Origin: Lethocerus indicus
Lineage: Eukaryota; Arthropoda; Insecta; Hemiptera; Belostomatidae
Length of the DNA stretch: 64,000 nucleotides
Direction: 5' to 3'
Assembly: GCA_019843655.1 (NCBI GenBank)
Contig: JACDQD010000103.1
Coordinates: forward strand, 8,680,001-8,744,000
Below the pieces are notes generated by a model. The model saw nothing but the letters and a program-made list of their open reading frames with translations. It was not told the DNA's origin and did not search any database. The translations under genes and the position numbers were made by a program. Positions 14,801 to 27,915 of this stretch are shown one piece after another (positions within the stretch are counted from its first letter, which is position 1; each line of letters starts with the position of its first letter).

Positions 14801-17000
14801 GTTTTTAAACCCCCCGATGTTTGCATCGGCTTTAAGCCGCCCCCGGGCTCTGGGGGGGGGGGGAAGATGCTTGAAAAGCACAATTCCACTATAATGATAT
14901 TAAAAAGGGGTGCGACCTTCCAGCCCCCACTGCCCCCGCTGGAGATAAGAAACAAGGAGTGGGAGAGTCAGACATTAAGAGACGACCCCAATCTCGGAGG
15001 CACTTCACAAAAGATTGTTGAAGGACAGAGACTCCATTGCGCTAATTGTTGCTAGCAGCGCAAATATGAAGACTTTAGAGCGGGATTTACATTAAGAAAA
15101 CAGAGTGTACACAAACAATTTCTCCTTTAACTTCTTGTAAATCATACTTCTAGTACGCGCTTCATAATTTCCAATTATGAAAATTACTTTTGCATCATAG
15201 GTTGGAAAAAATGCGTGATAATTCTTGTGCGCCAAAAACCGGTTTAGTCATTGAATATATGCGTATATTTTATCTCAGTAAGTCCCAATATTTATGTATA
15301 AGAATGTAGAAACCAGTGTACGCCACTTCGCGTTAACTGCTCCCTACAGGCCAATTACATATATACTGACGATAAAAAACTCACGGTGACAGTAAATTAT
15401 TATATTTTTAGCTCCAACCAATCCCGGAACTTGATTGGCGTTTTAAGAGGTTGAAATATTCATTGCTCCTCGCCCCCCCCCTCCCACACTATTCAGCGAA
15501 CCAAACCAAGTCCCTTCCATTGTTGGGACTAGAGAAAAACCTTTGTCAACTTCGGCTTGGTGCTTAGGTCCCTCCCGACCGACGCCAGAATGCGCTGCAG
15601 CCCAGATTCAATCTGAAGTTCCTCCCGGGTCTATAAATAATTCGTAACCTCCCATTTTCAAACGGGCGGCGCCGTAAATTTATAATTTCGCTGGACTCGA
15701 GACGACGAAACCAAAACTCGCGAATCGAATGGGCACGGAAAATAATCTATTTGACGGGGAAAAATGCTGACGAATTAATTTACGAACTAGGAATGTAAAC
15801 GAGAATGGGTCATGCCGCAAGAGCCAAAATGTAGAACTTACTTGCTGAACAAATAGAAACAGGCACGGAAGACTTATTAAGGGTACACGTGATATTTAGT
15901 TTTATTGTTCAGAATGTTATTTATCACATTCAATCGTTTGCCAATATTTCGTTTGAAATTTCAAATTGTATTTTATCATACCAGTATTTTTTCAAATGTA
16001 AGTTAAATGAGTAAAAATCTCATATAGACGCGAGGACGAAATACATAGTTTTATTCATTCCAACAAATTTAAATATCGTTGTACATTACTTTGTCCTTTT
16101 GAAATTGTATTATGGAAGGATTAAAGGATTATTCATCTATAATATAAATTGAAAACTGCAGATTCATTTCATTCACGTTACTATAGCGACAAATGTATAC
16201 CCTTAAATGTGGGAATAAAATTTCTAAATGTATACTTTCGAAATATTATTGACGAAAAATACCGCCAAAACGCGTGTCATATGAAAAATACAGAAGAAAA
16301 TGAGAACCGGAAGAAAGGGGAGCCGCAGAGCGTGACCTCTTTTATTATCGTAAATACCGAGGAAAACCTAGAATTTTATATGCGCATTTCCTGTCATTTA
16401 GTGGGCTAAAACCTAATCAAATGGCCTTTGGCCACCGAAAGCAGCCATAAAACAGCGCGCCTAGAACTACTCTGGGCAGACATTTATGACTACCCGCTAA
16501 GAGAGCTAGAGTACCCTCCCGCCCTATAACCGGCACTTGGTTCCGTTTTAACACTTTTGGCAAGGGCCCGCCTAAGATGCGAGCGGCGAAATACCTCCGA
16601 TTATTCCCCTCGCGGCGTGCACTCTACACCACTGTTTTACAAGTGGCGGCCAGACCCGGTTATAAACTGTCTCCGACTTGGAGGGGCGATGCTCAGATAG
16701 ACGGGTATTATGCGTCGAGATGGTTACGGAACGGTACTTGTGTGTAGGAAAAAAAGTCCATTCTTCGGCCAAACAAACCCGAGGATATATCAAATCAAAT
16801 CCGATTAAATTAAGTTTTAATTTTTAAATATAAGTTAAGACAAATTTGAGAAGCTTGACCCTCAACTAACCAGACTCGACTGTCACCTCCCTTATTTCGT
16901 TATCATTTTATACATTGTAATACAACGGGGAGAGGCAGATGGCTGAACGCAGGTGTTAGGTGGGTACCGCTAATAACCTCTTTGATGGTCGCCAATATCG
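8900..17000. other. no gene recognised
   Basis: Long non-coding stretch, AT-rich around 12.2-14.4 kb with CpG-rich patches near 10.7, 11.1 and 15.5 kb. A TATATAAATAG at 10797-10807 (plus strand) is followed 24 bases later by cttagtc, an imperfect initiator. A run of 12 G lies at 14852-14863, beside the small hairpin CCGATG-tttg-CATCGG at 14814-14829. Open frames are short and unconvincing. Confidence 0.4.
14852..14863 (+). repeat. G12 homopolymer
   Basis: Twelve consecutive G residues in a GC-rich patch that also holds a run of six C and a small perfect hairpin just upstream. Such runs are error-prone in sequencing. Confidence 0.9.
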
Positions 17001-17059
17001 ACATAAAAGGTGAACTTCCGAAAACGTATCCCATGTTCTACCTGAGTAGGATACTGTCG

Positions 17060-17060
<1 letters not shown>

Positions 17061-17098
<38 letters not shown>
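17061..17098. repeat. (TA)19 microsatellite
   Basis: A perfect TA run of 38 bases, outside any supported exon. Confidence 0.97.
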
Positions 17099-17104
<6 letters not shown>

Positions 17105-17520
17105 CTGCGAACATTCCTAGATTTTAAACAAAGAACGATGTCCTCAGAATGTGTTGAACTTCAAAACGGTGCTTGTCATATGATTAATAACGCGGTGGTG
17201 GCGGGTAAAGGTTTTCAGAACGGATTCTAATCTGCGGGGAGCGCAGATATATCTCGCGGCCAAGAGTGTAAAAAAATAGAAAAGAGATATTTATTTTCTT
17301 TTGTAATACTCCGCGGAATCGTGCTGAACTCCCGTCCAATATTTATACGGCGGCGGTCCTCGCCGTTACACTTCAAAAAGATTCGCCACCGTTGTTAAAC
17401 GATTAATAATATTTGGTATGGCGGAGGGCAATTAAAGTAGGGGAAAATATGACAGGTGGGCGGCGGTCAGGCAAACGGCCAGAAAACCGGCTTAATAGCC
17501 CACTTTAGAGCGGACGCACA

Positions 17521-17712
17521 TCAAACCGAGAAACGTCCACGATTTAAGCGGTCCACGACACCGAAGTTACGAGCTGTACGATGATGATATGACAATTGGA
17601 TAACTTCCAGGGAGGCGGTAGGTACGACGACGGTGTCAGAGCGAATGGCGTTAATGCCGGTGGAACAACGCGCCTCAAATATTTCAACCAAGCATTCTTG
17701 TTCAAGGGGCAT
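17521..17712 (-). CDS. weak candidate: 63-residue open frame or terminal exon, unknown
   Basis: The frame begins with ATG directly after an acceptor-like sequence (ataaccttttaacag) and ends in TGA. The peptide starts MPLEQECLVEIFEARC and ends LNRGRFSV. Its codons show more purine-any-pyrimidine triplets than I would expect by chance, such as the run from Ala-Ile-Arg-Ser-Asp-Thr to Val-Val-Val. I recognise no family. It would start in phase 0 and so could in principle follow the Lmpt LIM1 exon as an alternative end, but it would leave LIM2 incomplete. Frames of this length are common by chance. Confidence 0.2.
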   Translation of the reverse strand: MPLEQECLVEIFEARCSTGINAIRSDTVVVPTASLEVIQLSYHHRTARNFGVVDRLNRGRFSV

Positions 17713-18057
17713 CTGTTAAAAGGTTATTTGTCTATAATATGCACACTAATTTCGATTTAAAGTGATGCAATATATTAATTCAAACCAATAAGCCGATCGT
17801 AGATTGAAAGATCGATCGATAATGGTTGTTTAACTAAGCACGACCCGATAATAATAAGTCGCCTTTGCGATTCATCGGGCGCAATAAAGAAATTTGTACA
17901 GAGTACTATGAAACAAGGGGCCGGGAGGAATATATAGGATATATCGTTCGCTGGACATCAGCAGTTCACAATATATATCGGGCCCGGAGAATTCTCCGGG
18001 TAAGAAAACATTTCGGTAGGGAGCTGTTGAACGGACGGGACGGGTGACTTATTATTA

Positions 18058-18101
18058 GAAGGAGAGAGAGAGAAAGAGACAGAGACAGGAGAGGGAGGGA
18101 G
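18058..18101 (+). repeat. purine-rich GA tract
   Basis: An imperfect run of GA, GAAA and GGA units, interrupted by a few C, on the plus strand. Confidence 0.8.
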
Positions 18102-18758
18102 CGAATGGAACGAAGGCTACACTATCCTGTTCCCTGTGATGTAAAACAGGAGAAGGGTTATGGAGGGGGGAGTGCAGCCGGCGTATTTCATTGTCTCTTT
18201 ATTAGATCTGACGGCTTAAAAAGGAGGGCTAAAAATGAATTCGGGGATTAAAAATGATTCGGAAAGGAAAGACGGAAAAGAAAGAACACAGAAGGGCATC
18301 TCGGCCAGGGAAAGGCCCCTTCCAAACTTTTATTACTTAATTACATAGTATTTAGTACGATGCAGTTTTGGAGATATTACATAAAACAACACACCGACCG
18401 TATTATATAACACATATACATATCTGAAATAATATTATAGCAATGTCAATATTGGTAGGTAAAAGAAGCCAAAGTAATTTCTTTTCCTTTAAACTAACAA
18501 CTAAATGAATAATCTACTTGCGAAGGATATTATGAAAGTACGACGATTTCAGGTAGAATTGGTTCTGTCAGTCATTTCTGTAATTAGTTTCACTCAGAAA
18601 CACCAATCTAATCTCAATCGGGGGGCAGATCGATAGATGTCGCGCTCAGGCATTTTGTTTTAAATGGACACGGTGTGCAATATTCTACTTAATTAATTTT
18701 CAAATATCAAACATTTTATTGTAAGTGCAAACAAAGTTATGTTGCTACCTCCAGTTTT

Positions 18759-18965
18759 TTAGAGTGGTTCTGGGTCATCGCCCTCTATTACAGCCCGGAT
18801 GATATAGAAACCAGTCACGACTGCTACTGACGACGGCAAGAATCCGTAAACGGAATATGGATCGTCAATATTCAGAATCCTCGGCGATTCCTCTGATATA
18901 AATGAGTTCGAATTCTGTCTAAATGTACCAATCGATAGCTTCGGACAATTGTGATCTTGACCAAT
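18759..18965 (-). CDS. weak candidate: 68-codon terminal exon, unknown
   Basis: An acceptor-like caaaagaaatttcag is followed by an open frame of 68 codons and a stop (TAA at 18759). The peptide contains LSIGTFRQNSNSFISEE and ends AVIEGDDPEPL. The frame also stays open upstream of the acceptor, but without an ATG at its head. The stretch FLPSSVAVVTGFYIIRAVI could be one membrane segment. I recognise no family, and no partner exon was found. Confidence 0.2.
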   Translation of the reverse strand: MGQDHNCPKLSIGTFRQNSNSFISEESPRILNIDDPYSVYGFLPSSVAVVTGFYIIRAVIEGDDPEPL

Positions 18966-19299
18966 TAAGGTCTGAAATTTCTTTTGAACAAAACCACGGA
19001 CATATAAGTGGGGGTTGAGCCAGATAGGCATGCCAGATCGCGGTCCCTCCACGTTTCCTGTCTTCTTATTTCAAGAGATGAACTCACGACTCGGTGAATC
19101 GATAAAAATAGACGTTCCAAGTTCGCCCGGAGGTGAAATCTGTCAAACTCGGCGGGAAAATGAGCCACCACCACTCAGGCCATCACTCATCAAGAAAAAT
19201 GCCCCCTTTTTTGGGGGGATGATTAGAAACCCCCGCGGGTTTATTTCAAGTTTTTTCTTCAAATCCATTTTCAGCCTAGTCATTCCCTAGTCATTCAAT

Positions 19300-22200
19300 A
19301 TTTACAATTATACTATTCCTATCTATTTCAAACCCCCTATAAGTATCTTTAACTACTACGTATTATTTTGGTTTGGAACAACATCAAACTGTGTTTACAG
19401 ATTTGTACGAAATACAGACTGAACATAAGGGCAGAAGGGGTCTAATGAGCTCTTAATGTTCAGTTTAATTCCCGAATGCCAATTTTACTTAGTGTACAAA
19501 TAAATGTGTTTAAGCCAGTTGGAAGCGAAGGACTCATTTAATTATCGACCCGTCGCAAGGTCCCATTTCTTCTGTACTCAAGCGGCCGTGGACGCTCGAG
19601 AATTGAAACCGGTAGGGAGAGAAAAAAATCCATTTGCCTTATTGCGTTTTTGCCGTTAGGAGAGTGAGCCGGCGACAAACAATGCCGAGCGACTAATTTT
19701 TACTTTGGTCCGCTTGGAAATGGACCAAAAGCTGAGGATGGGGAACAGAGGACCGAAGCTCCCCTGCCCCGGCCACTATAGAAACGTCACCGAACAACGC
19801 CCCACCCCCACCCCATTTAAAACAACTCCAGTACACTCGTTACTAAATAAATCTGGACCTTCCTAACAACAGATTCCTTTCAGTATAAATATAAGTGCAC
19901 CGAGGGACCGAAAAGTGTAAACACATAAATTGGTTATTCCGCTCCAAGGGGCCGGGAAGCAATAGGAAACAAGACTGCTCTCAAAGCGGAGGATGAAAAG
20001 AAAATTAAATCATCGAATAACACGGTCCAAAGATACAGGATAAATATACAACATGTAATAATATAATGTTCGATTTAAAAGTTGTTATAGCATTAAATAC
20101 TAGAAAAAAAACTAGATCGCCTTGGTAGCGCTTGTCTTAATACTGACGGAAAGTCGAACATTGCCCTGACGAAAATTTTATTGCTTCAGAATAACCAATT
20201 GTTATGATATTGATTAAAATCAAAAAGAGTATTTAACTTAAATAACACAGGCACGCAAAATTAATACTTGCTAGCAGCTCTCCGCAGAAGTGACTTTGCT
20301 AGAAGTATATATATTTCCTATATATTTCGTATAAAGCTCCGCGCTTTCAGTGTTGTCAAATGAACACATTTTAAACGCATAACCCCGACTTGTGCCGTCA
20401 TTCCACAGAACGAATGGGCCTCATTCGACAGACTCAACTGCGGGCGAATTCGAAATTTCGCGCCAGTCGCGTTTGTATTTTATTTGACGCGGTATTGCAA
20501 ATGTACAAACAGGTGAGCGTTTATTTCCGTACACTTGAGAAACCGTTAATTGGGACCCACCCGAGCGGCTATTATTTGTAATTCCTGCCATTTAACAGGG
20601 GCCGAGCAGACTTCTGGGCCCTCTCCAATTTCTGTATTATTTACCGTGGGACCGCTAATCCAACCTCGAAACAACAAACGAGCTTAAACGTTTTATAAAT
20701 GCCCGGTTTTTTTAGTTCACCAATTAAGAAAGTTTGTGTCGTTCAATGTTTAGATAAAACGTAACTGAGATCCTATTATAATACAAACTCAATTCAAATT
20801 TGGAATTAATTAATGATTAAATTAATTATAAAGTTTGCAATTGATTTATGATATTATTCATGTTATAACGTGTTAAATTAAAATTTAAATTATTAAATCG
20901 GCGCCCAACGTTAATTTATATACCATAAATAGGAAAAATACGAAATATAATTACCCATAGTTCAGTTACACATAATACGGTTGCACTGCATTAAAAATTC
21001 GATTTCAAGGTAGATATCCACCCTGATTCTGAATATTACCACGGAATATAGCTGGGGGTAATTTAAGGCACCTGTTTGGGGGTCAGCGAGGGTTCGGAAT
21101 GTCAACACTAATCAGTACTAATTCATCAGTAAATTAAACACATGCGAACATTTCCACATGTCGGTTGCCAACTAAGCGTCCTGTACACACTATGTGCACA
21201 TGTACAACTTATAAATTAAATTACTATTTCAAAAATAATCAATTTCATCATTCGACGAATAAGGAATGATGGTTATAATTTGTACAGCATCAGACTCAGA
21301 TGCATTTTGCAGAACACAAATGTTGAACGTTAAGTCGTGGTTCAATCACAACTGATATCACTTGTTGGAGCGTTCTTCTGGCAGGAAAAATAATTTTCAC
21401 TCGCACGAAAATGCGCGAAAACTCTCACTCGGAGGCCGGTTAATATTGAAATTATTTAAAGCCGATGTCTTCCCCCGGGGAGCCAGAGGGGACAGCTGGA
21501 AGGCGTTTTTACGATGCGTATGGGACGCGAGAGACGTTTAGTCGGTTTATAAATAAGCCGGAGGAGACGGCCGAATCGAAAAGTTTTCTGCCCGAGCCAA
21601 ATTGAAAAAAAAACCGGCCATTATAGTCAGCCGGGAAAATAAATTTAAAATGCCGCCGCCGAAATATTATTGGGTTAACGGTTAAAAATAAGCCAATGAA
21701 AATACAATTCCCACCGCGAATAAACCGAAATTGGCCAACTCTTTTATTTTGGATTTGACGCCGAGTTTTTCTCCTTTTTTTGCAAGTACGAAAAAATCCT
21801 GACACCTCGTCCAGACCGGGTTGACCCCACGTGAAAACAACACTCCCACACCACAAGTCCGTTTATTTTGAGCAAAAGGAAATGTAAATCAGGACTCGGT
21901 TGTTTGGGATCCTTCTGGGTTCTAAACCTATCACAAATAAACGAGAGTCGTAGGCGTTCAATAATATTACCATATGCGCTTATTACCTATGTGTACAAAC
22001 ATACGGTCGGCAAATTCGAGATAGTTTCTAGCATTAATTTTACAATCCATATTTAATTCGTAAAATAATTTGATTGAACGATGATCAACATAAGATTTCT
22101 TGTTTCTCAACTAAATTGAGTTCGATATTTTTATTTTTATCCCCGTAGAAACTAATCCCACCAATATATAAGAAAAATATTAACGAAAATATCAATTCTA

Positions 22201-23480
22201 AATTAAGATAAGACGATAGAAACTCGTGATACGAGGACAAACCGAGCGAAACGTATCGCGTTCCGAACTATTTTTATAGCGTTTATCTTTATAAGCGGCG
22301 TCAGACGGGAGTCGAAAGACGTTGGCTCGATACAGAAAAAGTAATGCGCGTTTTATAACATCTCTTAACGTTATGGATGTGAGTTGTCAGTGCTCCCTTC
22401 GTATTAACCGGTGCTTTCTGTGGTTATTTTAACGCGAGGTATGTCCAGTTTCCCCTCGGACTACAGGCGGCTGTCGGTACAGTACGGTACTTGTGGTACT
22501 ATACAACAATTGGGACTGTGAGCCACCGGTTTTCGCCGTGCAATAAGGCCGAGGTGAAGAGGTGGGCGGAAAACGTGGGGTTCGGCGGTATATGAATTCC
22601 AAGTTGGCGCCTACTTCTGTTGCGGCGGTCGGGACACGCTTTTAAACGGACCTAATTGCAGGTAAATTAGCGCCGGGCGCTTAACACCCCGACCCCTAAA
22701 ATCACCCGTAAGGGAACACGCATTTACCTTTAATTGTCATACACCATCTAACATTTCATTAAGGTCGGTGGTTCAAAATTTATTGAGACAGTTGGGGGTT
22801 ATTAAATTATTAAATAAGTGGACGCATAGTAAACAAGTACTCCACGATCGCGTATTGTTGAAACCAATTGAAAGTTAATCATTTAAACCAAATTATGTGC
22901 TTTGTATGAAACTATTTTAAAGCTGTCGTTGAATTTGACCACAACTAGCAATATCGGGACTGATCGTCTATTCCCCATGAAATTATTAACTGAGGTCTAA
23001 TTATTTAATAAATATAAATGGTAAAAAAGTAATGTCACTCTTAGTGATACTAAATAAAAAATAATATAATATTGCGTGTATGTTATAAATATGGCATACG
23101 ATAAAAAAATTATTTATTAAAGAAGAAATTAATAAGGGGATTTTTATTGAAATCTACTTTAAAGATCAGTGCAACAAGCGTAGGATGCACATCCATGGAA
23201 TACTGTCACGAAAGAAGGTAGCGCTCACGAACGCTAAGGAGTTCAAACTGTAAGGATGAGAATATGTAAGAACTGGATGGGCTAACAAGAGCGAAGGGTT
23301 GATAGTGGGTGAGGAGGGGAAGTAATCAAGTGAAAGTGTGGAAACTCACATGTAAACTGGCTGTAGCTGCCGGTGTAGCGGTGGTTTGCCTGTGCGAGCA
23401 AGCTCAAGTGAGTTCGGGTAGTGGACTGGGGCCTATTTCATACGGGGGTTAACACAGTCGTTTAACGGTCCTAGGCGCGT
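19300..23480. other. no gene recognised
   Basis: Mixed-composition DNA. The longest frame, 115 codons at 21509-21856 minus, has no recognisable motif and no splice context that persuades me. Confidence 0.4.
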
Positions 23481-23481
23481 C

Positions 23482-23484
<3 letters not shown>

Positions 23485-23515
<31 letters not shown>

Positions 23516-23540
23516 CACTCTCTCTCTCTCTCTCTCTCTC
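23485..23540. repeat. (TC)n microsatellite, interrupted
   Basis: TC repeats at 23485-23512 and 23519-23540, broken by gctcac. A CpG-rich patch with overlapping open frames on both strands follows at 23600-23900. Confidence 0.95.
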
Positions 23541-24699
23541 CCTCCTATGGGGGTCCTATGAATAAACCCGGGCCCGGATTTGAATCTTTTATAAACAACC
23601 CGCCGTTTCTTTCACTATTTCTGGATGAACGGAACTCTATTTCTGGACGGGGAGGCTGTCGGAGGACCGCCGCGACTGTTCTTTAGCGAGCCGCCGGCAC
23701 CGGTACCCCTCGAGGTGGAGCTCCCATTACCGAGAAACAAAATAAAAGCGGGCCAATTACCGGCCACTGTTCTTGGCCTTTGGCAAACGGCCTTTCTCCC
23801 TCCTATAACGGGAGGCTCACCTCCCCGAAGGCGAACCACCTGCCTGGAACAGCTTCCGATCAAAGGGAAAACCGAGATATATGACCGGCTACAATACCGA
23901 ATTTATTCGTGTCGTTAATATTTTCGAAAGAAAATTAGATAATATCGGCAACCTCCAACTATACAGTAAAGTAACTTGAGCGAAGGTTTCCGCGACCAGA
24001 ATTTGAATTGTCATCAACCGAACACTGTCGGACCCCGATGATGGAACGAGTATGAGTTCGCAGACGTCGGAACGCGGATGGAACATCAGAATGCCGCTAG
24101 GCATTGCGAGGACATCTGTCACACGACAGATTTCCAGGAAATTTTAATTTTCTATCTTCTTAATATTATATTCTTAAAATTATTTCTGCCCTGTGGACTA
24201 CGGCATTTATTATTACCGGGAATTTAAAATGACCGAATTACTCGGATCTTTAATAAATCCAGAAAAAACTTTAAAATGTATTTTCCTTCATTTTAATATT
24301 ATATAAAAGAGAGAGACGTTAAGTTACTAAGTACTTTCAATCCCGAGCATTGCATAATTTATTTCACGATTTGACTTACTTTCGTCGTTAAGATTATTGT
24401 GAATTGGTGGTCGGAAAAGAGAATGTTCGGAAACCGACTCCGTGCAATAATGCCTTAATATTATAGTTATAGTATAGAATAGTTATAGAGTAAAGCAGTG
24501 ACCAGAAAACTGAAGGGAGGCACGATATTTTCCACCCTCGAGGGCGAAAATAATCATTTACAGTGGGGGGCTCTCTTGGTGTTGACCTCGGCCAAGAATA
24601 TTGGGATGACAAATGACCCGATGAAGAGTAAAAGTGAAACACGGTTTCGGCATTAGTGGGACCGTGGAAAATTAATGGTTGTTCAACAATTAGAGTGCA

Positions 24700-27518
24700 T
24701 TAAACTGAGGCGACGAGAAATGGCGCGTGTCCCACCCGCAAGCAGAGCGTTCTCAGGACGATCAGGTAAGCGACCGGAGCCTTCAACAACTATTTATCTC
24801 AAATGATAATTTCTATTCTTATTTTCAGGTGAACTTACAGATAGATATAGTTCGTGCATTTGCCCTTCCTGACTAGGTTAGCCACGGTACTCAAACAGCG
24901 AACCCATGTTCCAGAAAGAATTTGAAAAAATGAGAGGCAAAGTTATTGGAAAAATGTATGAATATAAATATCTGTAATTGTCCCTAATGATATTGTCTGT
25001 AATATTATTAACCTGTCTATAGTGCTATACATAGCAGAGATCTGTATAATGGCGATGTTTTTCTGTATTATTCAAGTTTAAGAATTTTATTCTTATGATT
25101 ACTATATAAACTACTTGCAGTACGATTCTAACACATGAATCAATAACACTTAAAATGTACCAAATAATATATGTCATAGGCATATGTTTCTCTCACTGTA
25201 TATTTTCACACGACGTATAAAGAGCAAGCACAATAAGCGAACAATCTTACTAAATTTGAATGTTTTTTTCTTTGATTTTTTCCAAGAATAAATAGGCCAT
25301 ATTCTGAACGCTCGACATTCCGAGATCCGGAGTTCCAAAAGTATCTGGGAGTGACTCAGAGCCGATATCGGTCGAATCGTGTCACGGTTAACGAGGCCCA
25401 GCCGCGGGATGTTGCCGTTGTGAAATACAATAATTTATCCGCCCGTTCTATTTTAAAAATACTCCGTCTTCAACTAGAATTTAGTAAGCTTTCAGTTTAT
25501 TTAAAAATTGCGGCGGTTTGAAAACGAATTTTAAACTGAATGATACCAATCCCCACCACCGGCACACGTGACGGAATTAAGGCGAACTCCCAGTAATGGG
25601 ACGAGGAAGATATTTAACTTATAATGTTATTTGTCTTCTATTATTTAAAAATTATACAATGTAGACTAAAAAATTATTCTATTTTTATAATACTGTGCAA
25701 ATAACCATGTAACGAGTTATAACCGTGTCTATTTTGATCAACTGTAACGCAATTTAAAGAAACTACAAAAAAGGAGCTAAGAAACTATAAGAAAATTATC
25801 AATGGTAAACACTCTAATGAAATAATGTTTCATTAACGGACTGTGAGTCGTGGTTTATGTTTCCTGTTAAAGTTCAGCCTGCTGTTTCATATCTACGACA
25901 GGTTTTTGTAGCATCGATTTGAGTAAACCAAAATCCAACAAGTTAACTTGAAAAGGTTGGTAATAGGCGATCAGTAGTCAATGCCTATCAACTCGGAAAA
26001 AAAGCTATAACTGAAATAGACGGGGGCGAGGCCACGACTGTTTTTTAAATGCCCCGAAAGAAAAGCGCAAGAATATCTTCCGGATGTAATCCAAAGACTT
26101 GTATATTAAAATAACAAGTTGGAAGCGTCCAGCGACGGCCTCCAGAGTATTTTGCGTCTTTCGCTGAACGCATATTTTTTTTCACGTTGGAGCCACCATA
26201 ATTCCCAAACTATTCTTGAAACTACATCAAGGCAGCAATAAATTTTTCTTATATCAACACTAATTGGGAAGGAAGTTTTAAAACAAACTCAGTGCACTCT
26301 TATAAGACCTTCCTTTAAAATTAAAACCTAATAATAATAATTCCTAATATAATGCTAAGAAATTTCTGTTCAATGACATAACTTTCAAATTCAAGTAGAA
26401 TGTAAAAATAATTTTTCTGCTAATTTGAAATGGATAGTGTATATAACTTTTAGTTGTAACCTTTCCATTTTATATATCAACATTTTGGTAATTGTACAAT
26501 TCTTGTGTATTAGTTAATTAATTCATGGATATTAATTATTTCTTGGTAGCAACAATAGTTACTTAAGTAATGCATCAATTTGATTCAACACAAGCACAGT
26601 TTTAGTTTTTTATTTCCCTAATGGTTATAGTCCTAACCTTATTCTCAAACCTTACTGAATCGAACAGGGGTATATTACTTAATGCTAACATTTATTTGAA
26701 AACTTTATTACATATCCGTAAATAATATATATATATATATATATAAAGAATATTGATGTTGCAGCCCTAAGAATTTGCTAAGAAAAGTGGAACTGGAGTT
26801 ATAGTAATGATTGTATTTCCCATATAAAATGTCCTTAATAATCAATCTTTTTTTAAAAAAAATATGAAAAGATTTTCAGAGTTTCAATCTCGATGCTATT
26901 TCAAAAAATGTAAAGACTGCTATATCACACAAGTGTCAACAAATTAGAAATCCCTATTCAAATAATTTCTGGGTTTAAAGAAAAGAAAAACAGTAATTCC
27001 CAGTGAAACAGGTATTAATTTTTGGGAGGAGACTATCACACAAACAGTTGAAATAGAATGAATGACATGACTGTAAATTTAATTATTAAATAAGTATGTT
27101 TAATGGGTATAAAAAGGATAATTGGAAAATTTAGTGTATAATATCTGTACATTTTGATTATACCTCTGATAAAATAGCATTCATCTATAGAAATTATTAT
27201 TTTTTCTGGTTTGTGAAATATATATCTCATATTTTTTAAATGTATATATACCTATTTTTTGCCATGTATACTCAGCATCAGGTAGAGAAAATGAAAATGT
27301 TTATCTGATAATTTGCTATTGCTAATGCTACAATATCATAAGAATGCCAGGGGATGATCAAAAATTGTAAACCTTCCTTACTTAGCAAGAGCCACAGAAT
27401 TTCAAGAACATAAATTTTCATCTATTGGGAATATTATTTCTTGCAGAATATTTATAGACCTTATAATTTGCATATAACATAGAACAGAAAACAAATAATT
27501 ATGAAGAAATGCACATAC
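24700..27518 (-). other. Lmpt: start of the large Lmpt intron after LIM1
   Basis: This is AT-rich DNA directly after the GTATGT donor at 27518. I looked on the minus strand for the LIM2 exon, expecting an Asp-Trp-His then Phe-x-Cys pattern, and found none. A TA repeat lies at 26725-26745. The intron probably continues to the left edge. Confidence 0.5.
26725..26745. repeat. (AT)10 microsatellite
   Basis: A short AT run inside the inferred large Lmpt intron. Confidence 0.9.
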
Positions 27519-27734
27519 CTCGTCACACGCTGAACATCGTGGCTTCAACTGTTCTGCATAATGCCTCTCGCAGTAAATAGCATCATCATGGACACAGTAG
27601 GCAAGATCTACGAGCAGGTGTTTGCAAGTTGCACACACAAAGCATCCTGGATGCCACAGGTATTTGTCTCCAAATTTAGGTGCTAATATACCAATATCAT
27701 CTGGATTCAGAGCCTCATTACATTCTGGGCATGT
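27519..27734 (-). CDS. Lmpt: Lmpt exon: complete LIM1 and first half-site of LIM2
   Basis: The exon is 216 bases (72 codons), phase 0 at both ends. The acceptor is ttacttttcag and the donor GAG|GTATGT is strong. It holds a complete LIM zinc-binding pattern in 263-residue numbering: Cys193-x2-Cys196-x22-His219-x2-Cys222-x2-Cys225-x2-Cys228-x17-Cys246-x2-His249. The core reads LWHPGCFVCATCKHLLVDLA and is followed by CERHYAEQLKPRCSACDE. The last pair (258 and 261) begins LIM2, so the intron cuts the LIM tandem exactly after its first two ligands. A reading that runs on past 27519 meets intron-like residues and a stop at about 27402, so I end the exon at the donor. Confidence 0.96.
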
Positions 27735-27864
27735 CTGAAAAGTAAATAATTTTAAAATTAAATTTGGTTAATGGTAGTAGTACTATCATCTAAATATTTA
27801 TGAATTTATAAATCCTAATTATTCATAAGTTATAAATACTCATTCATAAAATGAATACATATTC

Positions 27865-27915
<51 letters not shown>

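Noticed and set aside
27402..27638. LIM1 frame read as an open frame starting inside the exon and running to a stop at 27402
   Set aside because: The residues after Asp-Glu are intron-like and begin with a strong GTATGT donor; the true exon is 27519-27734.
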